From Tsukamurella sp. 1534 (lineage in GTDB: Bacteria; Actinomycetota; Actinomycetes; Mycobacteriales; Mycobacteriaceae), in assembly GCF_000312385.1 (NCBI RefSeq), contig NZ_HE997626.1, positions 953,221-991,320 on the forward strand: a stretch of DNA of 38,100 bases, read 5' to 3'. Under the pieces are notes generated by a model. It was not told the DNA's origin. It saw only the letters and a list, made by a program, of their open reading frames with translations, and did no database searches. A program made the position numbers and the translations under genes. This document shows positions 16,432-24,206 of this stretch, piece after piece. How positions within the stretch are numbered: the first letter of the stretch is position 1; each line of letters begins with the position of its first letter.

Positions 16432-17600
16432 AGCTCCCACTCCACCCCTTCGCCCGTGTCGGTCGTGAGCTCGGCGCGGCCGCCCAGCTCCCGCATCCTG
16501 CCGACGATCGCGTCCGCCACACCCAGTCTGCCCTCCGCGCGGGCCTCGTCGAGGCGTCCCGGCGCGATTCCCGCGCCGTCGTCGCGCACCGTGACCACCA
16601 CGGCGTCGCCGAGGTCCTCGGTGAGCAGGTAGGACCGCGCGCCGGGGCCGGCGTGCCGGGCGGTGTTCTCCAGGGCGTTCCGCACCGCGGCCGCCACCTC
16701 CGCCGCGGCCGCCGCGGGCAGCTCGACGGGGCCGCCGGGTTCGGCGACGGTGACCGCCGGGGAGGACATCGCGCGCAGCAGGTCCCGCAGGTCGACGGTG
16801 CCCGCGGCCGCCCCGTCCGGCGGTCCGCCCTCGCCCGCCGGCCCCTCGGCGATCAGTCTGCGCAGCGCCTGTTCCTGTTGCGCGGCAAGCCTCCCGAGCC
16901 CCTCGATCTCCGATCCGGGACCGCCGAGGGACGCGGACCGCCGGGCGATGAACGCGAGGGCCTGCAGCACCCCGTCGTGCACCTCCCGGGCGAGGCGCTC
17001 CCGGGCCCGCGCGTCGGCGGCGACGCGTTCCGCCCGGAGCAGTTGCTCGTGCGAGCGGATCGCGACGCGGGCGGCCATGCCGAGCCCGAGCCCCACGGCC
17101 ATGAACACGGGGTAGTTGGCGTCGCGCAGAGTGGTTTCCGGGAAGTCGCCGCGGTAGATCGCGTTCACGGCCGCGAGGGCGATCCCGCCCTCCAGCCCCG
17201 CCACGGGCCCCGCGAGGATCGCCACCGACACCACCGGGTTGGTCAGCCACAGCGTGGTCGGCAGGGACTGGTTGTGCTCCACGAACTCCGGCGACGCCAC
17301 GAGCCAGGTGGCCAGCGCCAGCGCCGCGGCCACCAGGAACTCGCCGATCACGAACCAGGTCCGGCGGCCGAAGCCCCGCCCGTAGCCGAAGCCGGCGAGG
17401 ACGCTCGCCGCCACCACGAGCCCGATCAGCACCCAGCTCCAGCCGATCCGCTCGTACCGGTCGGCCTCGTCGATCTGCCGCCCCACCGCGTACACCACCG
17501 AGAGCGCGCGGAAGTACTGCGCGCCACGCCAGAGCGGACCGCGCGGGTCCTCGTCCCGCGGGCGCTCGACGCGCCGCACGCGCGATACCAGGGCTTCCAT
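16413..17600 (-). CDS. Membrane sensor histidine kinase (HisKA_3)
   Basis: A 395-residue NarL-type kinase, the partner of the overlapping response regulator. An N-terminal cytoplasmic segment (residues 1–50) is followed by about five hydrophobic helices (roughly 50–170). The dimerisation helix is next, with the phosphoacceptor H208 in AREVHDGVLQALAF. The ATPase domain follows, with NALENTARHAG (N box) and DDGAGIAP (G box). No large extracellular domain is seen, so it probably senses a membrane signal, as MacS/DesK-type kinases do. A TAACGT hexamer ends 6 nt before its ATG, pointing to a leaderless transcript divergent from the flippase-like gene. Confidence 0.88.
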   Translation of the reverse strand: MEALVSRVRRVERPRDEDPRGPLWRGAQYFRALSVVYAVGRQIDEADRYERIGWSWVLIGLVVAASVLAGFGYGRGFGRRTWFVIGEFLVAAALALATWLVASPEFVEHNQSLPTTLWLTNPVVSVAILAGPVAGLEGGIALAAVNAIYRGDFPETTLRDANYPVFMAVGLGLGMAARVAIRSHEQLLRAERVAADARARERLAREVHDGVLQALAFIARRSASLGGPGSEIEGLGRLAAQQEQALRRLIAEGPAGEGGPPDGAAAGTVDLRDLLRAMSSPAVTVAEPGGPVELPAAAAAEVAAAVRNALENTARHAGPGARSYLLTEDLGDAVVVTVRDDGAGIAPGRLDEARAEGRLGVADAIVGRMRELGGRAELTTDTGEGVEWELWIPRT

Positions 17601-17634
17601 GAGGCAACGTTAACCGGTGAGTAGGCTGGCGCCG

Positions 17635-18825
17635 ATGAGCGAAGGCGAACCCGCCGACCGGGCGGATCCGAGCGATCCGGACGGTACGCCGGACGAGAGC
17701 CCCGGCGGCTCCCCCGAGAAGCAGCCGGTGATGTCGCGTCGGCGCTGGAAATGGGTGCGCCGCACGCTGCTCGTGCTGCTCGCCGTCGTCCTCGGCGTCG
17801 AGGCCTACCTGTTCTACCCCGCCCTCTCGGAGGCGCTGCCGAACCTGAAGAAGATCCGCTGGGAATGGGTCGTGGCGTGCGTGATCGCGGTGTTCTTCTC
17901 GTTCGACTCCTACGCCCAGGTGATCCGGGTGCTGCTCAAGTCCGCCGGCGTGAAGGTGACGCAGCGGCAGGCGCTGGGCCTGCAGTTCGCGTCGAACTCG
18001 GTCTCCCAGTCGCTGCCCGGCGGCCAGGTGCTGGCGCCGACGCTGGTGTACCGGCGCAGCCGGATGTGGGGCGCGACCCCGGTCGTGGCCACCTGGCAGA
18101 TCGTGATGAGCGGCCTGCTCATGTCGGCGGGGCTCGCGGTGCTCGGCCTCGTGGGCGGCCTGCTCGCCGGCGCGAAGACGAGCCCGTACTCGGTGGTGTT
18201 CTCGGTGGCGCTGCTCGTCGTGTTCATCGTGATGATGCAGTACGTCGCCTCGCACCCCGACGGCCTGTACACCGTGGGCGCGCGCCTCATCATGTGGGTC
18301 AACGACCTGCGCAACAAGCCCGAGGACTTCGGCCTGGACCGCTGGAAGGAGATCCTCGACCAGCTCCAGGCGGTGAAGCTCAACCGCCGGTACGGCGCGG
18401 AGGCGTTCGGCTGGTCCCTGTTCAACTGGGTCGCCGACGTGGCCTGCCTCGCCTTCGCCTGCTACGCCGTGGGCGAGGCGCCGGGGCTGGCGGCCCTGGC
18501 CGGTGCGTACGCCGCGTCGAAGGTGGTCAACACCATCAGCCCCATCCCCGGCGGGCTCGGGCTCGTGGAGGGCGCCCTGGTGCCCGCCCTGGTGCTGTCG
18601 GGCATGCCCCTGGGCCAGGCCTTCACGGCGACCATCCTGTACCGCCTGATCAGCTACGTGCTCGTGGTGGTCATCGGCTGGGTGATCTTCTTCTTCTACT
18701 ACCGCAACACCATGGACATCGACCCCGACGCGGAGACGGCCACCCCGCCCGCGAGCGCACCGCCCGCGAGCGCACCGTCGGACGCCGCGGACCGCGGCAC
18801 GGAGACCCCACCGGGCACCGCCTAG
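17635..18825 (+). CDS. LPG-synthase-TM/UPF0104 flippase-like membrane protein
   Basis: A 396-residue protein. The ATG at 17635 was chosen over a GTG at 17617 because TAGGCT lies 7 nt upstream (leaderless). An N-terminal Asp/Pro-rich cytoplasmic tail precedes eight or so transmembrane helices. NSVSQSLPGGQVLAPTLVYRR and KVVNTISPIPGGLGLVEGALVPAL are the conserved motifs of the lysylphosphatidylglycerol-synthase transmembrane (PF03706) family. Its members include MprF flippase halves and AglD-like proteins. No aminoacyl-transferase domain is attached, so a lipid or lipid-linked intermediate flippase/regulator role is inferred. The Ala/Pro/Ser C-terminus (PPASAPPASAP) has a short tandem repeat. 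Confidence 0.85.
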   Translation: MSEGEPADRADPSDPDGTPDESPGGSPEKQPVMSRRRWKWVRRTLLVLLAVVLGVEAYLFYPALSEALPNLKKIRWEWVVACVIAVFFSFDSYAQVIRVLLKSAGVKVTQRQALGLQFASNSVSQSLPGGQVLAPTLVYRRSRMWGATPVVATWQIVMSGLLMSAGLAVLGLVGGLLAGAKTSPYSVVFSVALLVVFIVMMQYVASHPDGLYTVGARLIMWVNDLRNKPEDFGLDRWKEILDQLQAVKLNRRYGAEAFGWSLFNWVADVACLAFACYAVGEAPGLAALAGAYAASKVVNTISPIPGGLGLVEGALVPALVLSGMPLGQAFTATILYRLISYVLVVVIGWVIFFFYYRNTMDIDPDAETATPPASAPPASAPSDAADRGTETPPGTA

Positions 18826-19052
18826 AAGGCCTGGCGACCTGTGCTTTTAGCGATCCGCAACCGCCCATGAAGGCGGCCCCGGCACCGTCGTTCCCGTGAG
18901 CGGACGACCCGCACGCTCACACCGCCCGGAGTGGAGGGGGCGACCAGAGGGGGAAACGGCCCGGCCGGGGCGCGTCTGGGAGGACCGCGCCCCGGTCGCG
19001 TGCCGCGAGGCCCCGTCGATCACAGCCGGTATGTCCGGTACCGACGAACGGT

Positions 19053-19058
19053 TACGGT
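19053..19058 (+). promoter_or_regulatory. -10 of a leaderless DUF3054 promoter
   Basis: TACGGT stands 7 nt before the ATG at 19066 with GGAGTTC between. The GGAG could also act as a ribosome binding site with 3-nt spacing, so the leaderless reading is not the only one. Confidence 0.35.
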
Positions 19059-19065
19059 GGAGTTC

Positions 19066-19506
19066 ATGCCCATTCCCGTCATCGCAGCCGTCGACGCGCT
19101 GCTCGTGCTGGTCTTCGTCGTGCTCGGACGGTCGAGCCACGCCGAGGGCCTCACCCTCGCCGGTATCGCCGGGACCGCGTGGCCCTTCCTGTTGGCCTGC
19201 GCCGTCGGCTGGGCGTTCACCTACGTGCTGTCCGCGATCCGCGGGCACGAGCCCGGCCGCGCACAGACCTTCGCCCCCGGCCGCGTGTTCCCGGCGGGCG
19301 TCATCATCTGGGTCGCGACGGTGGCGGTCGGCATGACGGCCCGCGGCCTGCTCACCCAGAGCGGCGTGCAGGTCAGCTTCGTCATCGTGGCGACGATCGT
19401 GCTGGCCGTGTTCCTGCTGGGCTGGCGCGCGGTGGCGCGCGTCGTCCTGGCGCGGCGGGCCGCCGCGACGCCGGAGCCGAGGGTCCCGGAATCCGCGGCG
19501 GATTAG
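19066..19506 (+). CDS. DUF3054 membrane protein
   Basis: A 146-residue integral membrane protein with four predicted helices: IPVIAAVDALLVLVFVVLG, WPFLLACAVGWAFTYVLSA, AGVIIWVATVAVGMTARGLL and FVIVATIVLAVFLLGWRAV. The arrangement, and the DALLVLVFVVLGRSSHAEG opening, is that of the actinobacterial DUF3054 family, of unknown function. The start MPIPVIAAV (19066) was taken because the longer frame is non-conserved-looking and Arg-rich. The 240 bp from the flippase gene contain no gene. The C-terminal tail RRAAATPEPRVPESAAD is cytoplasmic and disordered. Confidence 0.75.
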   Translation: MPIPVIAAVDALLVLVFVVLGRSSHAEGLTLAGIAGTAWPFLLACAVGWAFTYVLSAIRGHEPGRAQTFAPGRVFPAGVIIWVATVAVGMTARGLLTQSGVQVSFVIVATIVLAVFLLGWRAVARVVLARRAAATPEPRVPESAAD

Positions 19507-19509
19507 CCG

Positions 19510-21135
19510 CTACTGCTTCAGGTAGGCGCCGGCGACCTGCAGCGATCCGCTGCCGGACTTCTCGCCGGTGACCATGATCGCGAAGGCCTGGTCGCCGCGG
19601 TAGCCGATGAACCAACCGGGGCCCTCCGGGCCGTTGGTGCCGACCAGGCCCTTGACCTTGGTGGACACCAGGTCGCTGCCGTCGCCCGACGGGGAGACCG
19701 TCGAGTCCATCTTGGCCCGCACGGCCTTGAGCACATCCGCGTTGACGTCGCCCATCGGCTTGCTCGGCGTGGACGTCTGCCCCTGGATCACGAAGGGCGC
19801 GGTGGTCTTCCCCTTGGCGATCGCCGAGGCGAACACGGCCATCCCGAACGGGGTGGCCTTCATGGTGTCGGCCCCGAGCTCGGCGGCGCCGCGGCCGCCC
19901 GTGCCCGGCAGTTCGGCGGTCGCCGTGTCGACGCCGATCATCGCGAAATCGGTGCCCAGGCCCAGCGGCGAGAGCAGCTTCTCCTGCTTCTCCGTGTCCT
20001 TGCCGGCGGCCTTGTTGACCTCGTCGTAGAGCGGCGAGAGCACGGGGCCGGTGGTGGACTGGCCGGTGAGCGCCCACTGCGGGGAGTTGCTGCTGGCCTG
20101 CGTGTTCTGCGCGGCCGCGAGCACGGCGCCCGAGGAGACGGACAGCACGACCATCGCGGCGGGCTGGCCCAGTTGCACCACGGAGTTCTCGGCGGCGAGC
20201 TGCACCTCGGGGTCCATGGTGGCCCGCAGGTCCGGGCCGGGCGGGCCCTGGAAGCCCACGACCTGCGTCGGCGGCTTCCCTTCGGGCACCAGCTGCACCG
20301 CCCAGCCGGCGGTCTCGTCGCGGTTGGCCTGCCAGGCGCCCTTGATCCCGTCGAACAGCGGCGAGAAAAGCTGCCGGTTGGAGATCAACAGGTCGCTCGC
20401 GGGGCTGTCCTGCAAGCCCGGGATCGCCTTCAGCCGGTCCTCGAGGACGCCGTAGTCGTCGTCGCGGAGGTCGACCACCGGCACCGGCTTCCCGGGATCC
20501 GCCTTGGCCTTGGCGGCCAGCGCCTCCGGAGTCACGAGCGGGGCGACGGGCGACACGAGGGACGCCACTTTGTCGAGGCTGTCGGAGAGGTTCTTGGTCT
20601 TGTTCGGGTCCACGGTGAGCCGGTGCACCGTGCCCGCGAACATCAGGTCCTTCTTATCGGCGCCGAACACCCTGGGAGCCTTGGCATCCGTGCGGATCTG
20701 CCGGATCGAGGTGTCGGTGGTGAGGCCGGGGGCCAGCACCGCCGGATCCCAGGAGACGCGCCAGCCGATCGAGAGGTTCGAGGCGTTGCCCTTGGTGGTG
20801 TAGTCCCAGTCGCGGCCCTTGCCGAAATTCCACCGGGTCTTGAGGTCGAACGTCGCGCTGCCGCCCGAGTACTTCTGCACGTTGGTGGCCTTGACCTCGA
20901 CCTTCTCGGCGTGCATATCGCGGAGGGTGCGGCCGATGACGCCACCCGCGACATCGGGGGACGAGGTGTACGCGGCCGCGGCGACGGCCTTGCCGTCCTG
21001 GATCGCGCCGGCGTACCCGTCGAGCATCTTCTGCACGTCGGCGGCCGCGTCGTCACCGCACGCGGCGAGACCGGAACCGACGCCGAGGAGCAGCACCGTC
21101 GCCAGCGCCGCGGAGCCGATCCGAACCCGTCTCAC
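19510..21135 (-). CDS. Penicillin-binding lipoprotein (Rv2864c-like) with lost catalytic motifs
   Basis: A 541-residue lipoprotein. Start GTG 21135 was chosen for its GGAGG 5 nt upstream; the signal MRRVRIGSAALATVLLLGVGS leads to lipobox LAAC with Cys26. Order: NTF2/MecA_N-like domain (about 30–150), a dimerisation-type region with RTLRDMHAEKVEVKATNV, and a transpeptidase-fold domain from about 310 (TMDPEVQLAAENSV). Where the active-site STxK is expected, residues 360–363 read STTG. Where KTGT is expected, 496–500 read GLVGT. No SxN motif is found between them, although LGADTMKATPFGMAVFASAIAKG retains the family fold pattern. It therefore looks like a non-catalytic PBP; peptidoglycan binding or a regulatory role is inferred. 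Confidence 0.82.
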   Translation of the reverse strand: MRRVRIGSAALATVLLLGVGSGLAACGDDAAADVQKMLDGYAGAIQDGKAVAAAAYTSSPDVAGGVIGRTLRDMHAEKVEVKATNVQKYSGGSATFDLKTRWNFGKGRDWDYTTKGNASNLSIGWRVSWDPAVLAPGLTTDTSIRQIRTDAKAPRVFGADKKDLMFAGTVHRLTVDPNKTKNLSDSLDKVASLVSPVAPLVTPEALAAKAKADPGKPVPVVDLRDDDYGVLEDRLKAIPGLQDSPASDLLISNRQLFSPLFDGIKGAWQANRDETAGWAVQLVPEGKPPTQVVGFQGPPGPDLRATMDPEVQLAAENSVVQLGQPAAMVVLSVSSGAVLAAAQNTQASSNSPQWALTGQSTTGPVLSPLYDEVNKAAGKDTEKQEKLLSPLGLGTDFAMIGVDTATAELPGTGGRGAAELGADTMKATPFGMAVFASAIAKGKTTAPFVIQGQTSTPSKPMGDVNADVLKAVRAKMDSTVSPSGDGSDLVSTKVKGLVGTNGPEGPGWFIGYRGDQAFAIMVTGEKSGSGSLQVAGAYLKQ

Positions 21136-21216
21136 ATCGACCTCCAACCCGTTCCCGTGGCTCACGACACTCCTCGCCGCGGAAGCTTACCTTTTCGCGC
21201 GTGGCATCCTTGCTAC

Positions 21217-21966
21217 ATGGACCGGCTCGTTCGCGCAGAGGACCGCGCCGCGACGTCCATGCCGGGCGTCCGATCGCGGCACTGCTTCTCCTTCGGTGAC
21301 CATTACGACCCGGAGAATACGCACCACGGCGTGCTGCTGGCCTGCAACGCGGAGGCCGTGGCGGCCGGGCGGGGCTTCGACACCCACCCGCACCGCGCGG
21401 TGGAGATCGTCACGTGGGTGCTGGGCGGCGCCCTCGTGCACCAGGACAGCGAGGGACACGCCGGTGTCGTGTATCCCGGCCTCGCGCAGCGGATGAGCGC
21501 GGGCACCGGCATCCTGCACTCCGAGCGCAACGACCCCGTCGAATCGCGGGCCGCCTCCGCGGGGCCGGACGGATCCGACGTGCGGTTCGTGCAGATGTGG
21601 CTGCTCCCGGACGACGGGACGGCGGCACCGTCGTACGAGCAGCGCGAGGTGGGCGCCGATCTCGCGGCGGGCGGCCTGGTCCCGATCGCCTCGGGCGACC
21701 CGCGGCGCGACGCCGCGATCCGGATCGGCACGGGCGGCGCCACCCTGCACGCCGCGCGGCTCGCGCCCGGCACCGCCGTGGACCTGCCCGGCGCGCCGTT
21801 CGGCCACCTCTACGTGGGCGCGGGGAGCGCCGAGGCGGAGGGCGCGGGCCCGCTGTCCGACGGTGACTCGCTGCGCACCACCGGCGACGGGCGCCGCGTG
21901 ACGGCCGGCCCCGGCGGTGCGGAGCTCCTGTTCTGGGAGATGCACCGCCGCATCGGCGACGCCTAG
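21217..21966 (+). CDS. Pirin-family protein
   Basis: A 249-residue bicupin of the pirin family. The metal-binding set of the first cupin is present: HPHRAVEIVTWVLGG and, further on, MSAGTGILHSERN, giving the His–His–His–Glu arrangement. Bacterial pirins are iron proteins and some act as quercetin 2,3-dioxygenases; substrate is not deducible. The second cupin half is degenerate, as in other pirins. Start ATG 21217 lies 6 nt after CATCCT (leaderless-like), 81 bp from the divergent PBP-lipoprotein gene. It ends 13 bp from the convergent hydrolase gene. Confidence 0.88.
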   Translation: MDRLVRAEDRAATSMPGVRSRHCFSFGDHYDPENTHHGVLLACNAEAVAAGRGFDTHPHRAVEIVTWVLGGALVHQDSEGHAGVVYPGLAQRMSAGTGILHSERNDPVESRAASAGPDGSDVRFVQMWLLPDDGTAAPSYEQREVGADLAAGGLVPIASGDPRRDAAIRIGTGGATLHAARLAPGTAVDLPGAPFGHLYVGAGSAEAEGAGPLSDGDSLRTTGDGRRVTAGPGGAELLFWEMHRRIGDA

Positions 21967-21979
21967 GGGTCCCGGCGGA

Positions 21980-24049
21980 TCAGGGCAGCGGGCGGTCCGA
22001 GGGCACCACCAGGTAGCTGGGCTTCTTCGGGTCGATGAGCACGTGCTGCGGCCGCAGCCCGGTCTCCGCGGTCACCGGCCCCACGGTCATGGCCTTGATC
22101 AGGTTGAGCGCGAACACGTCCACCCGGAGCCGGTGCCCGGGCTTGAGCACGGCGCTCACGGCGTGGGTGCCGATGTCGAGCTGCACCTCCTGGCCGGGTT
22201 TGACCAGTTCCCGGTCGTCGAGGTTGAGCTTGTAGTACGGGGACGCCATGTCTCCGCCGGCCGTGCGGATGCTGCGCGATTCGTCGATCTGCCGGAGCGA
22301 CGTGGTGAGCTGGCCGGAGCTGATCTTCTCCGAGCGCCCGTCGGGCGAGACGTCGGTGACGATCACGCTCCAGTAGGCGTCCCGCGCGTCCTGGGTGGTG
22401 TTGAGCCGCAGGTTGATCGGCCCCGAGATCACCGTGGACTTGCCCACCGGTTTCGAGCTGAAGGTGAGCGCGTTCATCTCCGCGACCCGGGTGTCCCTGG
22501 TGCAGCCGGTGAGCACGAGCAGGCCGAACATGGCCTGGCCGGTGTCGTTCGAGCAGAGCGTGGACAGGCCGGGCCCGACGGTGCGCCGTGCGGCGATCTT
22601 CGGCGGGGCGCTCTGCAGGCTGTTATCGCTGAGCGAGCCCGGCGCGGAGCCCGACGGCAGGCCGGAGAGGTACATCCGCTGGTACTTCTGCCCGGGTTCG
22701 GGGAAGGTGTCGCCCTGCCACCAGCCGCCGCCGATCCGGTGCACGGTGACCGGCGAGTAGTTCTCGATGCCGTTGTCCTGGTCCTTGAGCCACTTGTCGA
22801 ACCAGGCCTTCTGCAGCACGTCGGCGCGCGTCGGCTGGTTCACCCCGCCCATGTCGTTGGTGACGGTGGCGTGCGCCGCGTCGCCCATGATGAGCTTCTT
22901 CTTGCTGGCGGGCAGGGAGCTGAGGTCCTTGGGGAGGCGCCACTCGGTGTTGGTGAACAGGTCGTTCCAGGCGCCCAGCGCGAACGTGGGCGTGGTGATC
23001 CTGTCCAGCGGGGTGCGGTACGCGGCGCGCAGCGGCGAGTTCTTGTCGATGAGCTGCTTCGTGGTGGGAGTGAGCCCGTCGACCGTCGGGGAGAAGACGC
23101 CCGAGAGCAGCTCCGGCACGAAGACCGCGGGGTTCTGCAGCCTGTCCTGCAGCCACTTCCAGTCGAACGTGCCGTTGAGCAGCGACCGCAGGTCCGGGAT
23201 GAACTTGAGGATGTTGACGATCGCCAGCCAGGGGCCGAGGAAGCCCACGCCGAGGCCGCCGCCGGGGGCCACGATGTCGGCCGCGATGTCGGCGCCCGGC
23301 ACCACGGGGAAGACGGCCTCGAGCCCCTTCGGGTTCTTCGACGCCGCCTGCAGCTGATTGATCGCGGAGTAGGAGACGCCGGCCATGCCCATGCGGCCGT
23401 TGGTCCAGGGCTGCTCGCGGATCCAGTCGAGCACCTCGATCGTGTCCTTCTGCTCGCGCGCGCCGAACACGTCCCACACGCCCTGCGAGTTGCCGGTGCC
23501 GCGCACGTCGACCACGACCTGGGTGTAGCCGCTCTGCACCAGCTTCTGGTCCACGGTGAAGGTGTTGATCAGGCCGCCGTTGAGCACGTTGCGCAGCTCG
23601 TCGACGCCGCCGATCGGGGTTCCGGAGAAGTTAAACAGGTTGAGCACGCCCACGAGGGCCGGGTACAGCACCGGGACGTTGGTCATCACTGTGGCGACGG
23701 TGCTCACGAACTTCGTGTACGGGGTGACGTTGACGATCGTCGGCGTCTTCGCGTCGATCGCCCTGCCGGAGGCGTCCGCCGGGCGGAAGATGTTGGCCCG
23801 GAGCACGGTGCCGTCCGACATGGTGATCGGCACGTCCCATTCCGTGGCCATGTTCGGGTACTTCGACGGGCCGTCGTGCGACGCGATCCATTCAGGATTG
23901 ATCATTCCGGCCACGCCCGCGCCCGGCTTCCAGGGCTCGGCGTCGGCTCTCGCGGCCAGGCCGGGGACCACCGCCAGGGTGAGCGCCAGGACCACTGCCG
24001 TCAGTAGCGAGATCGGCACCAGGTGCCGGCGGGCCCGCGTCGTTCCCAT
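21980..24049 (-). CDS. Secreted CocE/NonD-family alpha/beta hydrolase
   Basis: A 689-residue exported serine hydrolase of the X-Pro dipeptidyl-peptidase/CocE family. The N-terminus MGTTRARRHLVPISLLTAVVLALTLAVVPGLAARADA is a signal peptide of about 36 residues. The catalytic core includes VVVDVRGTGNSQGVWD (oxyanion-hole region) and the nucleophile S226 in GMAGVSYSAIN. The acid/base positions are in GAWNDLFTN and MGDAAHATVTND. The C-terminal region (residues about 470–689) is the jelly-roll X-Pro_C domain, with HRLRVDVFALN. It probably cleaves ester or peptide bonds outside the membrane; the true substrate is unknown. A GGGGGATT ribosome binding site precedes the ATG. It is divergent from the M13 gene. 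Confidence 0.88.
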   Translation of the reverse strand: MGTTRARRHLVPISLLTAVVLALTLAVVPGLAARADAEPWKPGAGVAGMINPEWIASHDGPSKYPNMATEWDVPITMSDGTVLRANIFRPADASGRAIDAKTPTIVNVTPYTKFVSTVATVMTNVPVLYPALVGVLNLFNFSGTPIGGVDELRNVLNGGLINTFTVDQKLVQSGYTQVVVDVRGTGNSQGVWDVFGAREQKDTIEVLDWIREQPWTNGRMGMAGVSYSAINQLQAASKNPKGLEAVFPVVPGADIAADIVAPGGGLGVGFLGPWLAIVNILKFIPDLRSLLNGTFDWKWLQDRLQNPAVFVPELLSGVFSPTVDGLTPTTKQLIDKNSPLRAAYRTPLDRITTPTFALGAWNDLFTNTEWRLPKDLSSLPASKKKLIMGDAAHATVTNDMGGVNQPTRADVLQKAWFDKWLKDQDNGIENYSPVTVHRIGGGWWQGDTFPEPGQKYQRMYLSGLPSGSAPGSLSDNSLQSAPPKIAARRTVGPGLSTLCSNDTGQAMFGLLVLTGCTRDTRVAEMNALTFSSKPVGKSTVISGPINLRLNTTQDARDAYWSVIVTDVSPDGRSEKISSGQLTTSLRQIDESRSIRTAGGDMASPYYKLNLDDRELVKPGQEVQLDIGTHAVSAVLKPGHRLRVDVFALNLIKAMTVGPVTAETGLRPQHVLIDPKKPSYLVVPSDRPLP

Positions 24050-24115
24050 CCGAGAATCCCCCTGAACTTATGAGCATCGTTCGCGTCAACCGGGTTTGCG
24101 GTTTGCGTCACCTCG

Positions 24116-24128
24116 CACGGTAACCGTG
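24116..24128. promoter_or_regulatory. Palindrome in the CocE–M13 divergent spacer
   Basis: CACGGTAACCGTG has perfect 6-bp arms around one A. It lies 66 bp from the hydrolase start and 78 bp from the M13 start. A binding site for a dimeric regulator is possible; none is identified. Confidence 0.4.
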
Positions 24129-24146
24129 GGGCGCGTCACAGGGAAT

Positions 24147-24160
24147 ACTGACGAGTCAGT
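24147..24160. promoter_or_regulatory. Second palindrome, TetR-like, next to the M13 promoter
   Basis: ACTGACGAGTCAGT is a perfect 6-bp inverted repeat with a GA centre, a common TetR-type operator layout. Its CTGACG can serve as a -35, with TATGGG 17 nt downstream as -10 for the M13 gene. Confidence 0.45.
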
Positions 24161-24206
24161 TATCTCATTGTATGGGATTTCTCAGGGAGGCTGGCAGGAT
24201 GGGGCG

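Noticed and set aside
15775-18255. 826-codon minus-strand frame ending in the response regulator
   Set aside because: Only the last 218 codons look like protein; the upstream part is out of frame with the histidine kinase and antisense to the flippase-like gene.
18826-19065. Gene in the spacer between the flippase-like and DUF3054 genes
   Set aside because: Open frames here are Arg/Gly/Pro-rich, have no ribosome binding site and no recognisable domain; only the promoter of DUF3054 is supported.
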